DNA of 64,000 nt from Actinoplanes derwentensis (GCF_900104725.1 NZ_LT629758.1:7526001-7590000); one strand, 5' to 3'. Positions 53,419-62,374 are shown, counted from the stretch's first letter. Notes: generated from the sequence alone by a model not told the origin. Made by a program: numbers and translations.

Positions 53419-55946
53419 GCGGGCAAGTTTGGCAGACGGCGGGCGGGCAGGCGGACCACCGATCCCTCGTCGTGCAGGGCCACCGCCAGAATCCCGGAAC
53501 CGCGCTGCAGGATCGTCAGGAATCGGGCGGCGGAGTAGGGCCGGGCGAACAGGTGTCCCTGCCCGGCCAGGCAGCCCAGCGACCAGAGGGCCCGGCGTTG
53601 CGGTTCGCTCTCCACGCCTTCGGCGACCACGGTGAGATTGAGGTTGCGGGCCAGATCGACGGTGGTACGGATGACCGCCGCGGCCTCCGCCGAGGTCTCC
53701 ACCCCGGCCACGAACTCCCGATCGATCTTGAGTTGGTGCACCGGGATCCGGGACAGCACCGACAGTGACGAGACCCCGGTGCCGAAGTCGTCGATGGCCA
53801 GCCGGATCCCGGCATCGCGCAGCTCGGCGAGGGTGCGCTCGACCACGTCGAGCTGACTGACGGTGAGCGTCTCGGTGAGTTCCAGGACGAGCCGGTTGGC
53901 CGGGGCGTCATGTCGCGCCAGCATGGCCAGCACCGCCCCGGGAAAGGTCGGGTCGAGCAGGCTCCGTGGCGACACGTTCACCGCGACCGGCAGATCGAAA
54001 CCGGCTTCCCGCCAGCTCTGCCGGGCGATCAGTGACTGTTCCAGCACCGCGTCGGCGAAGGCCGGCAGTTGCCCGGACCGTTCCACCGTCTCCAGGAACT
54101 GCACCGGGCTGAGACTGCCCTGCTCGGGATGGTGCCAGCGGGCCAGGGCCTCGGCTGCCACCACCTCGCCGGTGCCCAGGTCGACGATCGGCTGGAAGTC
54201 GACGATGAACTCGTGTTCGGCCACCGCCCGCCGCAGCTCTCCGGTGAGCATCAGCCGGCCCAGGTCGGCGGTGTCCCGGGCATGCGCGTAGACGAAGGTC
54301 TGCTCGCCGGAACGTTTCGCCTGGTACATGGCGATGTCGGCGCGGCGCATCAGCTCTTCCACGCCGCCGGTGCCGGCGGCCAGGGCGATGCCGCCGGCTG
54401 CCTCGACGGTGATCCGCATGCCCTCGACCTCGATGTCGGTCTCCAGCGCGGCGAGCATGCCGGTGGCCCGATGCCCGGCCAGCGCCGGTGTGGGCAGGCC
54501 GGTGAGCAGCACCGCGAACTCGTCACCACCGAGGCGGGCGACCAGGTCACCGGGGGCGGCCGAGTCCCGCAGCCGGGCGGCCACCTGGCGCAGCACCTCG
54601 TCACCGGCCGCGTGCCCGAGGGTGTCGTTGACTTCTTTGAAGTGGTTCAAGTCGATCATCAGCAGTGCGAACAGGCCGGAGTGCGAGGTGGCCCGGAACA
54701 GGTGGTCGGCGTGTTCGTACAGGCGGCGGCGGTTGGCCAGGCCGGTGAGCGGGTCGTGGGCGGCGGCGTGGGCGTTCTCCGCGGCGATACGAGCCAGTTC
54801 GGCGTACGCCTGGGCGTTGCGGATGGCGGTGCAGATCGCGGATGCGAAGGTACGCAGTTTGTACTGTTCGACCTCGGTGAGCCGGACCGTCCCGCCGAAC
54901 CGGAGCCGCAGCACCCCGACCCGGACGCTGCCGTCGTGGGCGATCAGGTCGACGGTGGTCTCGTCGGGTGGCGCCAGGTTCGTGGCCGGAATCGGACCGT
55001 CGGCCAGGACCTGGGACTCGGTGGCGCGGACGGTGCGAGCGGCCAGGTCGATGGTGGCCTCGGCGGCGGAGAAGATCTGTGCCGCCCGGGTCGTCGCTGA
55101 GTGCAGGACCTGGGTGAGGTCCACGGCGTTGAGTTCGTCGGTCGCTTTGGCCAGGCGCTGCCAGGACTCGCGCTCCTCACGGGTCCGGACGCTGCGGGAC
55201 TGCCACAGGTGCATGCACACCACAACGAGCGGGACGCACAGCAGGAGCAGCGGGTTCGTGCCGGTCGCGAGCACCCCCACGACGAGCAGGACGGCGACCA
55301 GTTCGCCGAGGTGCAGGATGACCTTGCTGGCCCAGTCGTGCAGCGCCACCTGCCACAGGCCGACTCCGGTGGCGGCGGACAGCACCGGCACGAAGGCCAG
55401 ATGGTCGATCACGATGAAGGTGACGAGGGCGACCACGATCGCGGCCATCGGGAAGGACGGGTCGGTCAGATCGCCTCGCACCCCGAAGGCCAGGAAGACC
55501 ATGGCGGCCGCGCCGGTGGTCAGGGTGTCCTTGGCGACGGCGAACACGGTCTTCTGCACGCCGACCCAGGTCAGACAGCGGATCACCAGGGTGGCGGCGA
55601 TAGCGCAGAGCACCACCCAGGGTGCCGGTACCAGAGTGAGCCCGATCAGGACCGGAACCTCGCCCCAGGTGTTGCTGTCGACGTTGGACTGCACCCGGAC
55701 GTAGACCCGGACCCGCTTGGCGATGATCAGGGCGCCGCAGAGGCCGGCGAGGACCAGCGGCTGCGGGGTGGGGACGGGTTCGCGTAACGCGTACGCCGCG
55801 AGACCGGCGACGGCACAGACCCCCAGAACGACGACGAGACCGACGAGCAGCCGGAGCCGCTGATCGGTCACGTTGTCGACGTTTCGGTCTTGAGACATCA
55901 GGTCCTTGTCGTCGCCGAGTGCTATCGCATCGTCGCTCAAGGACAA
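53415..55946 (-). CDS. GGDEF-EAL cyclic-di-GMP protein with membrane domain
   Basis: 843 residues. The N-terminal third has about seven hydrophobic segments (LLVGLVVVLGVCAVAGLAAY and others), followed by a GAF-like region. The GGDEF domain has the intact ARLGGDEFAVLL motif; the EAL domain has AAEALARWHHP, FQPIVDLGTG, NVSPRSLLD, and DDFGTGVSSLS with the C-terminal EGVES. Both catalytic motifs look complete, so it may make and degrade c-di-GMP. Translationally coupled to the GT87-like gene. Confidence 0.88.
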   Translation of the reverse strand: MSLSDDAIALGDDKDLMSQDRNVDNVTDQRLRLLVGLVVVLGVCAVAGLAAYALREPVPTPQPLVLAGLCGALIIAKRVRVYVRVQSNVDSNTWGEVPVLIGLTLVPAPWVVLCAIAATLVIRCLTWVGVQKTVFAVAKDTLTTGAAAMVFLAFGVRGDLTDPSFPMAAIVVALVTFIVIDHLAFVPVLSAATGVGLWQVALHDWASKVILHLGELVAVLLVVGVLATGTNPLLLLCVPLVVVCMHLWQSRSVRTREERESWQRLAKATDELNAVDLTQVLHSATTRAAQIFSAAEATIDLAARTVRATESQVLADGPIPATNLAPPDETTVDLIAHDGSVRVGVLRLRFGGTVRLTEVEQYKLRTFASAICTAIRNAQAYAELARIAAENAHAAAHDPLTGLANRRRLYEHADHLFRATSHSGLFALLMIDLNHFKEVNDTLGHAAGDEVLRQVAARLRDSAAPGDLVARLGGDEFAVLLTGLPTPALAGHRATGMLAALETDIEVEGMRITVEAAGGIALAAGTGGVEELMRRADIAMYQAKRSGEQTFVYAHARDTADLGRLMLTGELRRAVAEHEFIVDFQPIVDLGTGEVVAAEALARWHHPEQGSLSPVQFLETVERSGQLPAFADAVLEQSLIARQSWREAGFDLPVAVNVSPRSLLDPTFPGAVLAMLARHDAPANRLVLELTETLTVSQLDVVERTLAELRDAGIRLAIDDFGTGVSSLSVLSRIPVHQLKIDREFVAGVETSAEAAAVIRTTVDLARNLNLTVVAEGVESEPQRRALWSLGCLAGQGHLFARPYSAARFLTILQRGSGILAVALHDEGSVVRLPARRLPNLPA

Positions 55947-56246
55947 CGGTAATTCATAGGGGTTTGACGTTCAGGCCCACTCTTTTTCGCCGATCATGGC
56001 TTTTCTCCTTTTTGTGATGTTTATTGGCGTTGACGGAGAAAAGTTATGCCGCGAGTAGTGTCTGTTTCAAGTGGATCGTGTCGCTATGCGCAGAATGCGA
56101 GAACCGTACGGGATACCGTTACGGAAAGTTTCTGAATGGAAACGCAATGCAATTGAATCGCGTCCTTCGGCAATGCTGAATTCTATTTCCGATGTCCCCT
56201 GAGCTGTATGGACGAAGCGTGAACGGCCTAGAACTAAGCTCCCGGT
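55947..56246. other. AT-richer divergent region between the GGDEF-EAL gene and moaC
   Basis: About 300 bp, conspicuously less GC-rich than neighbours, between divergent genes. It contains a 9-bp inverted repeat CTTTTCTCC (56000-56008) and GGAGAAAAG (56035-56043), and an imperfect inverted repeat near 56104-56125 (CCGTACGG ... CCGTTACGG). It presumably holds two promoters. Confidence 0.45.
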
Positions 56247-56729
56247 ATGACCCGACTCACCCATGTCGACGAGGCCGGTGCCGCGCGGATGGTGGACGTT
56301 TCCGCCAAGGCGGTGAGCGACCGCCGGGCCGTCGCCGCCGGCCGCGTTCAGACCACCGCCGAAGTCATCGAACTGCTCCTCCGTGACGGCCTGCCGAAAG
56401 GCGACGCGCTCGCGGTGGCCCGCCTCGCCGGAATCATGGGCGCGAAACGGACGCCCGACCTGATTCCGCTCTGCCACCCGATCGGCCTGCACGGCGTCAA
56501 GGTCGAGCTGGAGACCACCGCCACCACCGTCGAGATCACCGCGATCACCAAGACCGCCGACCGCACCGGCGTCGAGATGGAGGCACTCACCGCCGTCGCC
56601 ACCGCCGGCCTCGCGATGATCGACATGATCAAGGCGGTGGACCCCGCGGCCAGCCTGGAAGCCATCCGGGTTCTGCGCAAAGAAGGCGGCAAAACCGGCG
56701 ATTGGGTACGACCGGAGAACCGGCCGTGA
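56247..56729 (+). CDS. moaC: Cyclic pyranopterin monophosphate synthase MoaC
   Basis: 160 residues: MVDVSAKAVSDRRAVAAGRV, KGDALAVARLAGIMGAKRTP, DLIPLCHPIGLHGVKVELE, TADRTGVEMEALTAVA and MIKAVDP. The conserved Lys, His and Asp are in place. It converts the MoaA product into cPMP in molybdopterin synthesis. Its stop overlaps the start of the next gene (GTGA). Confidence 0.95.
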   Translation: MTRLTHVDEAGAARMVDVSAKAVSDRRAVAAGRVQTTAEVIELLLRDGLPKGDALAVARLAGIMGAKRTPDLIPLCHPIGLHGVKVELETTATTVEITAITKTADRTGVEMEALTAVATAGLAMIDMIKAVDPAASLEAIRVLRKEGGKTGDWVRPENRP

Positions 56730-57199
56730 CCATCACCGCACGAGTGATCGTCGCGTCGAACCGCGCGGCCGCCGGGATCTACGCCGACACCAGCGGGCCC
56801 CGCCTCGTCGCCGGTCTCCGCGACCTCGGGTGCGAGGTGGGCGAGCCGGTGGTGGTACCCGACGGGGACCCGGTCGCCGACGCCCTGCGCACTGCCGTCG
56901 CCGACGGTGTCGACGTGGTGCTGACCAGCGGCGGTACCGGAGTCACCCCCACCGACCGCACCCCCGAGGCCACCCGCGGGTTGCTCGATTTCGAGATCCC
57001 CGGCATCGCCGAGGCGATCCGCGCCCACAGCCGCGACAAGGTGCCGGCCGCGGCCCTGTCCCGGGGACTGGCCGGAGTGGCCGGGCGCACCCTGATCGTC
57101 AACCTGCCCGGCTCCACCGGCGGCGCCAAGGACGGCCTGGCAGTCCTGGCTCCACTGCTGTCCCACACCGTCGACCAGATCCGGGGCGGCGACCACTGA
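56726..57199 (+). CDS. mog: Molybdopterin biosynthesis protein MogA/MoaB family
   Basis: 157 residues from GTG 56726. ARVIVASNRAAAGIYADTSG, LTSGGTGVTPTDRTPEATRG, PAAALSRGLAGVAGRTLIVN and PGSTGGAKDGLAVLAPLL are typical of MogA/MoaB, which adenylates molybdopterin before molybdate insertion. Overlaps moaC by 4 bp. A 157-bp gap with repeats separates it from moeA. Confidence 0.93.
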   Translation: MTITARVIVASNRAAAGIYADTSGPRLVAGLRDLGCEVGEPVVVPDGDPVADALRTAVADGVDVVLTSGGTGVTPTDRTPEATRGLLDFEIPGIAEAIRAHSRDKVPAAALSRGLAGVAGRTLIVNLPGSTGGAKDGLAVLAPLLSHTVDQIRGGDH

Positions 57200-57204
57200 C
57201 CAGC

Positions 57205-57304
57205 GTGGTGATCTGGGGTTCGATCCGAACCGCAAGCCACCACGCTGAAGTGGCGAAGGGCCGGCGTGGTGACCTGGGGTCCGGATCGAACCCCAGATCA
57301 CCAC
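57205..57304. repeat. Intergenic inverted repeat unit between mog and moeA
   Basis: A 22-bp perfect inverted repeat (first arm GTGGTGATCTGGGGTTCGAT, 57205-57226; complement 57283-57304). A third, direct, imperfect copy of the arm lies between them from about 57265. It resembles an intergenic repetitive element (REP-like) rather than a terminator. I did not find the unit elsewhere in the window. Confidence 0.8.
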
Positions 57305-57356
57305 ACTCGGCTACTGCGGTCACGGTGGGGACGGTTCCGGGCGATAGGCTTTCGCG

Positions 57357-58580
57357 GTGACCGAGTCGACCCCTGTGGACTGGGAACTGGCGCGCACGCT
57401 CGCCTATCGGGCGGGCCTGTCGGCGACGGGTGGCGCAGAGCAGATTCCGCTGGGTGAGGCCGACGGCCGGACCCTCGCGGAGCCCCTGCGCACCCTCACT
57501 GACCTGCCCGCCTTCCCGACTTCGAGCATCGACGGATGGGCCGTGCGCGGTGCCGCGCCGTGGCGCCCGGTCGGCCGGGTGCTGGCCGGTGGCGCTCCGG
57601 AGCCGCTGACCGAGGACGGCACCTGCGTCGAGATCGCCACCGGCGCGATGGTGCCGGACCACACCACCGCCCTGATCCGCGTCGAGGACTCGGTCACCGG
57701 CGCCGACGGGCGGGTCTCCGGCGAGCCCCGGACCGGACCGGTTCCGGACGGCCGGCTGCCCGGCGAGGAGGCGAGACTCGGTGAGGAGCTGTTCCCAGCC
57801 GGGACCCCGGTCGATCCGGCGGTCATCGGGGTGGCCGCGACCTGTGGATACGAGTCGCTGTCGGTTTACCCCGTACCGCGCGCCGCCCTGTTGGTCTTCG
57901 GCGACGAACTGCTGACCTCGGGTGTGCCCGGGGCCGGCCGGGTGCGTGACTCGCTGGGCCCGCAGGTGCCGTCCTGGCTGCGGCGGTACGGCGCGACCAT
58001 CGGCACCGTGACCGGCCCGGTCAAGGACACGCTCACCGCACACGTCGACGCGATCCGGTCCGCCCTCGACACCGCCGACCTGATCTGCACCACCGGCGGC
58101 ACGATGAACGGCCCGGTCGACCACCTGCATCCGGCGCTGGCCGAGCTGGGCGCGACCTACCTCGTCAACACCGTGGCCGTGCGTCCCGGCTTCCCGATGC
58201 TGCTCGCCCGGGTGCCCGGTCCGGACGGCCGTCCGCGCTTTTTGGCCGGGCTGCCCGGCAACCCGCAGTCCGCGGTGATCGCCCTGGTCACGCTGGTGGC
58301 CCCACTACTCGCGGGTCTCCGGGGCCGGGCCTTGCCGCCGCTGCCGACGGTGACCGCCGGCAGCGACGTGGCGGGCCGTGGCGACTTCACCCACCTGGCG
58401 CTGGCCGCCCTGGACCCGACCGGCCGGACCGCTACCCCGGTCGGCCACGTCGGCTCGGCCATGCTGCGCGGTCTGGCGAACGCCCACGGCTTCGTCGTCA
58501 ACCGGCCCGGCACCCGGACCACCGCGGGCGATCCGGTGCCCTTCCTGCCCCTTCCGCTGACTCCCGGGGAGCGCCCATGA
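57357..58580 (+). CDS. moeA: Molybdopterin molybdenumtransferase MoeA
   Basis: 407 residues from GTG 57357. Segments: PLGEADGRTLAEPLRTLTDL, PAFPTSSIDGWAVRGAA, EIATGAMVPDHTTALIRVED, VTGPVKDTLTAHVDAIRSAL, ICTTGGTMNGPVDHLHPALA and FLAGLPGNPQSAVIALVTLV. Inserts molybdate into molybdopterin. The TGG-D-type residues are partly altered (TTGGTMNGP, where many MoeAs have TTGGVSVGD). Overlaps the next gene by 4 bp. Confidence 0.92.
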   Translation: MTESTPVDWELARTLAYRAGLSATGGAEQIPLGEADGRTLAEPLRTLTDLPAFPTSSIDGWAVRGAAPWRPVGRVLAGGAPEPLTEDGTCVEIATGAMVPDHTTALIRVEDSVTGADGRVSGEPRTGPVPDGRLPGEEARLGEELFPAGTPVDPAVIGVAATCGYESLSVYPVPRAALLVFGDELLTSGVPGAGRVRDSLGPQVPSWLRRYGATIGTVTGPVKDTLTAHVDAIRSALDTADLICTTGGTMNGPVDHLHPALAELGATYLVNTVAVRPGFPMLLARVPGPDGRPRFLAGLPGNPQSAVIALVTLVAPLLAGLRGRALPPLPTVTAGSDVAGRGDFTHLALAALDPTGRTATPVGHVGSAMLRGLANAHGFVVNRPGTRTTAGDPVPFLPLPLTPGERP

Positions 58581-59086
58581 CCACCCCGACCCCCATCGCG
58601 GCACCCGGCCCCGAAGCGACTGGTCCGGAAGCGACTGGTCCGGAAACGCCTGGCCCGGCTGTCACCGGTTCGGTGACCCTGGTCGCGGTCCTTGACGAGA
58701 CGCTGGACCTGGCCGCGCACGAGGAAGCGGTGGCCGACCCGCGGGCCGGTGCCGTCGTCTCCTTCCAGGGCGTCGTCCGCGACCACGACCACGGGCGCGG
58801 CGTGACCCTGCTCGAATACGAGGGCCATCCCAGCGCGGCCGCGATCCTGCGCGAGGTCGCCGAGGAGATCGCCGCGGACCCGGCGGTCTATGCGGTGGCG
58901 GTCTCGCACCGGGTCGGCACTCTGCGGATCGGCGACGTGGCACTTGTCGCATCGGTGAGCACCGCCCATCGCGCGGCCGCCTTCACTGCCTGCGCCCGCC
59001 TGGTCGACGAGGCCAAGGCCCGCCTGCCGATCTGGAAGCGCCAGGTCTTCCTGGACGGTACCGAAGAGTGGGTCAACTGCCCCTGA
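58577..59086 (+). CDS. moaE: Molybdopterin synthase catalytic subunit MoaE
   Basis: 169 residues: GAVVSFQGVVRDHDHGRGV, LEYEGHPSAAAILREVAEEI, VSHRVGTLRIGDVALV and EAKARLPIWKRQVFLDGTEE, with the catalytic Lys residues. The N-terminal 35 residues carry EATGPEATGPETPGP repeats. MoaE with MoaD converts cPMP to molybdopterin; moaD is not seen here. ATG overlaps the moeA stop. Confidence 0.95.
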   Translation: MTTPTPIAAPGPEATGPEATGPETPGPAVTGSVTLVAVLDETLDLAAHEEAVADPRAGAVVSFQGVVRDHDHGRGVTLLEYEGHPSAAAILREVAEEIAADPAVYAVAVSHRVGTLRIGDVALVASVSTAHRAAAFTACARLVDEAKARLPIWKRQVFLDGTEEWVNCP

Positions 59087-59208
59087 ACTGGGCAGACTCG
59101 TGCTCGAGAAGAGCGGCGAAAAAACTTTCTCGGATGACACAACCGGAACAGTGCCGACTGGCGTTCTCCCGTCGAGACACAGCGAAGCACAACATTTCGG
59201 GAGTAATC

Positions 59209-59721
59209 ATGAAGAAGTTCCCAGTTCTCGCCGCCGTGACCGTCGGCCTCGTGGGCGTCCTGAGCGCGGTGCTGCTCGGCCAGTCCGCGCAGGGTTCCGT
59301 CGTGCCGAACGCGCCCGCCGCCCAGCCTCCGGCCGTCGTGGTGTCGGCTCCGGTCGAGGCGATCGACGCGGGTGACAGGTCGCTGACCTACCAGCAGTCC
59401 GGTTCCACCGTGACGGTCTCCCGGGACGGCACCGCGATCGCCGCCCTCACTCTGCAGAAGCAGGACTGGACCGCCGGGTCGGCCCACCTCGAACTGCAGG
59501 TGACCGTGGAGCGCACCTTCACCGTGGACACCGACCGATTCCTGGTCTACGACGTCGAGGGCGGCGAGAACGGTGTGGAGAACGCGCACACGGTTCGCTG
59601 GGAGCCCGGAACGCACACCCTGGTCCTCGACTTCGAGGCCCGGAACCGTCCGGCGGCCGCCGGTTGGGTGCCGCAGGACGGCGAGGGCGGCGCAGCGGTC
59701 TGGGAGCGGACCGCCGGCTGA
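59209..59721 (+). CDS. Secreted sensor-like domain protein, paralogous to the anti-sigma ectodomain
   Basis: 170 residues from ATG 59209 (GGGAG upstream). A Sec signal or anchor helix (KKFPVLAAVTVGLVGVLSAV) precedes a beta-rich domain: SLTYQQSGSTVTVSRDGTAI, FTVDTDRFLVYDVEGGENGV, and AAGWVPQDGEGGAAVWER. The same order recurs in the ectodomain at 60640-60990 (LVYQQSGETVTLTRNGTAVA, TGRFIVYDDNGGENGV, AIGWVPQDGEGGAGVWER). It lies directly upstream of the sigma-factor gene. Function unknown. Confidence 0.82.
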   Translation: MKKFPVLAAVTVGLVGVLSAVLLGQSAQGSVVPNAPAAQPPAVVVSAPVEAIDAGDRSLTYQQSGSTVTVSRDGTAIAALTLQKQDWTAGSAHLELQVTVERTFTVDTDRFLVYDVEGGENGVENAHTVRWEPGTHTLVLDFEARNRPAAAGWVPQDGEGGAAVWERTAG

Positions 59722-59803
59722 ATGTGACCCGCGTTACACACAACCGCTTGGTCGATCGCTGCGTCCTGTTAGCGACACCCCGGACAGGCCAGGAATGGAA
59801 GCG

Positions 59804-60361
59804 ATGCACGCCGACCTTGAGGAAAGGTTTCGCGCGATGGTAGCCGCGGAACACTTGCCGCTGCGCCGCTTCGCGCGGTCCCTCACTCGTGACACCCATC
59901 GCGCCGACGATCTGGTGCAGAGTGCGATGGAGAAGATGTACGTGGCCTGGCCTCGTACGCACAATGTCGCCGAGGCCGGCGCCTACCTACGGACCATCGT
60001 GATCCGTCAGGCCGTGAGCGAGAGCCGCCGGCCGTGGCGGCGGGAGTACAGCGCCGAGGTCCTGCCGGATGCCGGCCAAGTGGACGGCGTCCCGTCCGCG
60101 ATGCTGCGGTACGACCTGGCACAGGCGCTGACCACCCTTACCGTCAAACAGCGGGCGATCGTCGTGCTGCGTTATGTCGAGGACCGCGGCGTCCAGGAGG
60201 TCGCCGAGATGATGGGCATCGCACCCGGCACCGTGAAACGGCAGAGTGCCGATGCCGTCGCCAAGCTGCGCCGCGTCCTCGGTGAGGACTTCGCCGACGA
60301 CGCCCCCGAGAACCGCCCCGGTTCACCCACCGTCACCGCGACCCCCGGAGGTAACCGATGA
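59804..60361 (+). CDS. SigE-family RNA polymerase sigma factor
   Basis: 185 residues from ATG 59804 (an ATG at 59795 is possible). FRAMVAAEHLPLRRFARSLT, HRADDLVQSAMEKMYVAWPR, YLRTIVIRQAVSESRRPWRR, then region 4 TTLTVKQRAIVVLRYVEDRG and EVAEMMGIAPGTVKRQSADA. The stop overlaps the start of the membrane protein (ATGA). Confidence 0.88.
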   Translation: MHADLEERFRAMVAAEHLPLRRFARSLTRDTHRADDLVQSAMEKMYVAWPRTHNVAEAGAYLRTIVIRQAVSESRRPWRREYSAEVLPDAGQVDGVPSAMLRYDLAQALTTLTVKQRAIVVLRYVEDRGVQEVAEMMGIAPGTVKRQSADAVAKLRRVLGEDFADDAPENRPGSPTVTATPGGNR

Positions 60362-60990
60362 GTTTCGATGACTCCCCTCGCTCCGGGCGGGGGCTCTCCG
60401 AACACCTCAAACGCCTCGACGCCGGGGACCATAGCCCGCCGTCCGCGCTCGACATCGACGGCATCGTCCGTGGTGGTCGGCGGCGCCGGCGGCGGCGTAC
60501 CGTCGCGCAGGTCGCCGCCGGGATCGTGATGCTGGCGGGAATCAGCGGCGTGGCCCTGCTCAACCCGGGCCAGCGCGACGTCCCGGTCCTGCCGCCCGCG
60601 ACCAGCGCGCCGTCACCGGTACCGGCGCTGCCCCCGGTGAACGCCTCGGACCGGGCTCTGGTCTACCAGCAGTCCGGCGAGACGGTGACCCTGACCAGGA
60701 ATGGCACCGCAGTCGCCACGGTCGCCCTGGCCGATGCCACCTATACCGCCTCGTCCGCTCACGTCGTGCTGACCATCACCGCCCAGCAGCCCCTGGTGGT
60801 GGACACCGGCCGGTTCATCGTCTACGACGACAACGGCGGTGAGAACGGTGTCGCCACCGCGCAGACGACCCGATTCGAACCCGGCGTCCGGGAACTGACC
60901 CTGGACTTCAGCACCCGGGCTCGCCCCGCAGCGATCGGATGGGTACCCCAGGACGGCGAGGGTGGGGCGGGGGTCTGGGAACGCCCCTGA
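60358..60990 (+). CDS. Membrane protein with the duplicated sensor ectodomain, putative anti-sigma factor
   Basis: 210 residues. A cytoplasmic N-terminus (SEHLKRLDAGDHSPPSALDI, RGGRRRRRRRTVAQVAAG) precedes one membrane helix (IVMLAGISGVALL). The outer domain shares many identical segments with the secreted protein at 59209 (YQQSG-TVT-TRNGTAV, VDTGRFIVYD-NGGENGV, GWVPQDGEGGAGVWER). Coupled to the sigma gene, so a membrane regulator of it is likely (inference). The signal it senses is unknown. Confidence 0.82.
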   Translation: MSFDDSPRSGRGLSEHLKRLDAGDHSPPSALDIDGIVRGGRRRRRRRTVAQVAAGIVMLAGISGVALLNPGQRDVPVLPPATSAPSPVPALPPVNASDRALVYQQSGETVTLTRNGTAVATVALADATYTASSAHVVLTITAQQPLVVDTGRFIVYDDNGGENGVATAQTTRFEPGVRELTLDFSTRARPAAIGWVPQDGEGGAGVWERP

Positions 60991-60994
60991 CGGC

Positions 60995-62374
60995 TCAACC
61001 CCCTCGGGGCAGGGGGATGGCGGCCCGGCGCCGGGTGGGGCTGGTGGTGGCCAGCGGCGGTGAGGCGTGCCGGGACGGCAGGATGTTGACCAGCAGGATC
61101 ATCGTCGCCGCCGGTACGTTCCAGACAAGTGACCAGGCCGGGGTGGCGACCACCGTCAGGTAACCGAACGCGGCGGCCACCAGGTACCAGGTTCCGGCGA
61201 GGCGCGCCTGCCGCGGTAGGCGGGCGCTGCGGTGCCGGCGGAGGCCGGTGTCGGCCAGGATCAGGACGGCGGGCAGCATCCACAGGCTCTCCGCGGCGGT
61301 GCTGGCCGGCCCGGTGACCGCGACGGTCAGCCCGACCAGGGTGAACGCGGCCACCTCGTCGCCTTCGGTGTGTGCGGACCGGGCCCGGATCAGGCCGACG
61401 GCGAGCAGCAGGATGCCGAACGAGAACCACACCAGGACCGGCGGGGCGGGGAAGCCGTAGAGCCGGGCCATCACACCGGCCAGGGACTGGTTGCCGGGGT
61501 CGCTGATCGGGGCGGGCCGGTCGAGTTCCCACATCGTCGTGCCGTACCAGGCGAGGGTTTCCGCCGGAGCCACCAGCAGGGCGGCGAGGATGACCGCCGC
61601 GGCCGTGGCCAGGGCGGTGCCGGCGGCCCGCCGCTGCCGGGTGATCACCAGGTAGATCACGAACAGCAGCGAGGTGGCGCTGAACGTGACGGCCAGGCCG
61701 GTGCCGAGTCCGGCCCACGAACCACCGGTCCAGATCCGGCGGAACGGCCCGGGTCGCGGCCGGGTGATCCCCGGCCGCGAGGTTCCCTGATGGGCGGCCC
61801 CCGGATGGGAGGTTCCGGGGCGGGACCAGCGCCGGGAGATCGGCAGCCGCCGGAGGGCGGGGATCCCGGCCAGGGCACGGTGCCGGATCCGGGCGGCCCG
61901 GCGGAGTGCCACCAGGTCGACGGCGACCAGGGCGACGATCAGCAGTTCGGGCCGGCCGAGACCGATGACGGCGCGGACCGGTTCGGCCAGCAGAGCCAGA
62001 GCGGCGACACCGAGTACGAACGGAGTACGCCGCTGCCCGTGACGGCGGGCCACCGGTCCGGCGACGATCAGGGCGACGAGCAGGAGGGCGGCGGTTCCGG
62101 CCAGCGCCAGCAGCCAGCCGGCCCCGTGCAGCGGCAGCAGGGCTAGTGGGGTCAGCAGGATGGCCAGCGCGGGCGGCAGGGTGGTGCCGGTCTGCGTGCC
62201 GGGGTCGCGGTACGTGTAGAGCCCGTCCCCGTCCAGCCAGCCCCGGATCGCCTGGTGGTTGACGGCGAGCGTGCTCAACTCGTACCAGCGCAGGCAAAGG
62301 GTGATGATCGCAACCGTGACCAGGACGCCCAGCGCGACCCATCCTGATCGCACGCGCTTGTTGTTCGCCGGCAT
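60995..62374 (-). CDS. GT87-like membrane glycosyltransferase
   Basis: 459 residues from ATG 62374. About ten hydrophobic segments; the first loop has NHQAIRGWLDGDGLYTYRDP and TGTTLPPALAILLTPLALLP, as in DUF2029/GT87 proteins. It ends in a short basic tail. Converges on the sensor-domain gene with a 4-bp gap. Donor and acceptor unknown. Two further such proteins occur at 34673 and 52216. Confidence 0.8.
   Translation of the reverse strand: MPANNKRVRSGWVALGVLVTVAIITLCLRWYELSTLAVNHQAIRGWLDGDGLYTYRDPGTQTGTTLPPALAILLTPLALLPLHGAGWLLALAGTAALLLVALIVAGPVARRHGQRRTPFVLGVAALALLAEPVRAVIGLGRPELLIVALVAVDLVALRRAARIRHRALAGIPALRRLPISRRWSRPGTSHPGAAHQGTSRPGITRPRPGPFRRIWTGGSWAGLGTGLAVTFSATSLLFVIYLVITRQRRAAGTALATAAAVILAALLVAPAETLAWYGTTMWELDRPAPISDPGNQSLAGVMARLYGFPAPPVLVWFSFGILLLAVGLIRARSAHTEGDEVAAFTLVGLTVAVTGPASTAAESLWMLPAVLILADTGLRRHRSARLPRQARLAGTWYLVAAAFGYLTVVATPAWSLVWNVPAATMILLVNILPSRHASPPLATTSPTRRRAAIPLPRGG

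Noticed and set aside
57213..57226. tRNA-like T-arm sequence (GGTTCGATCC)
   Set aside because: It is part of the inverted repeat in the mog-moeA gap; no acceptor or D/anticodon arms are present.
59723..59740. CRP-like site upstream of the second SigE-type gene
   Set aside because: TGTGA and TTACACA halves have irregular spacing and mismatches; evidence is too weak.
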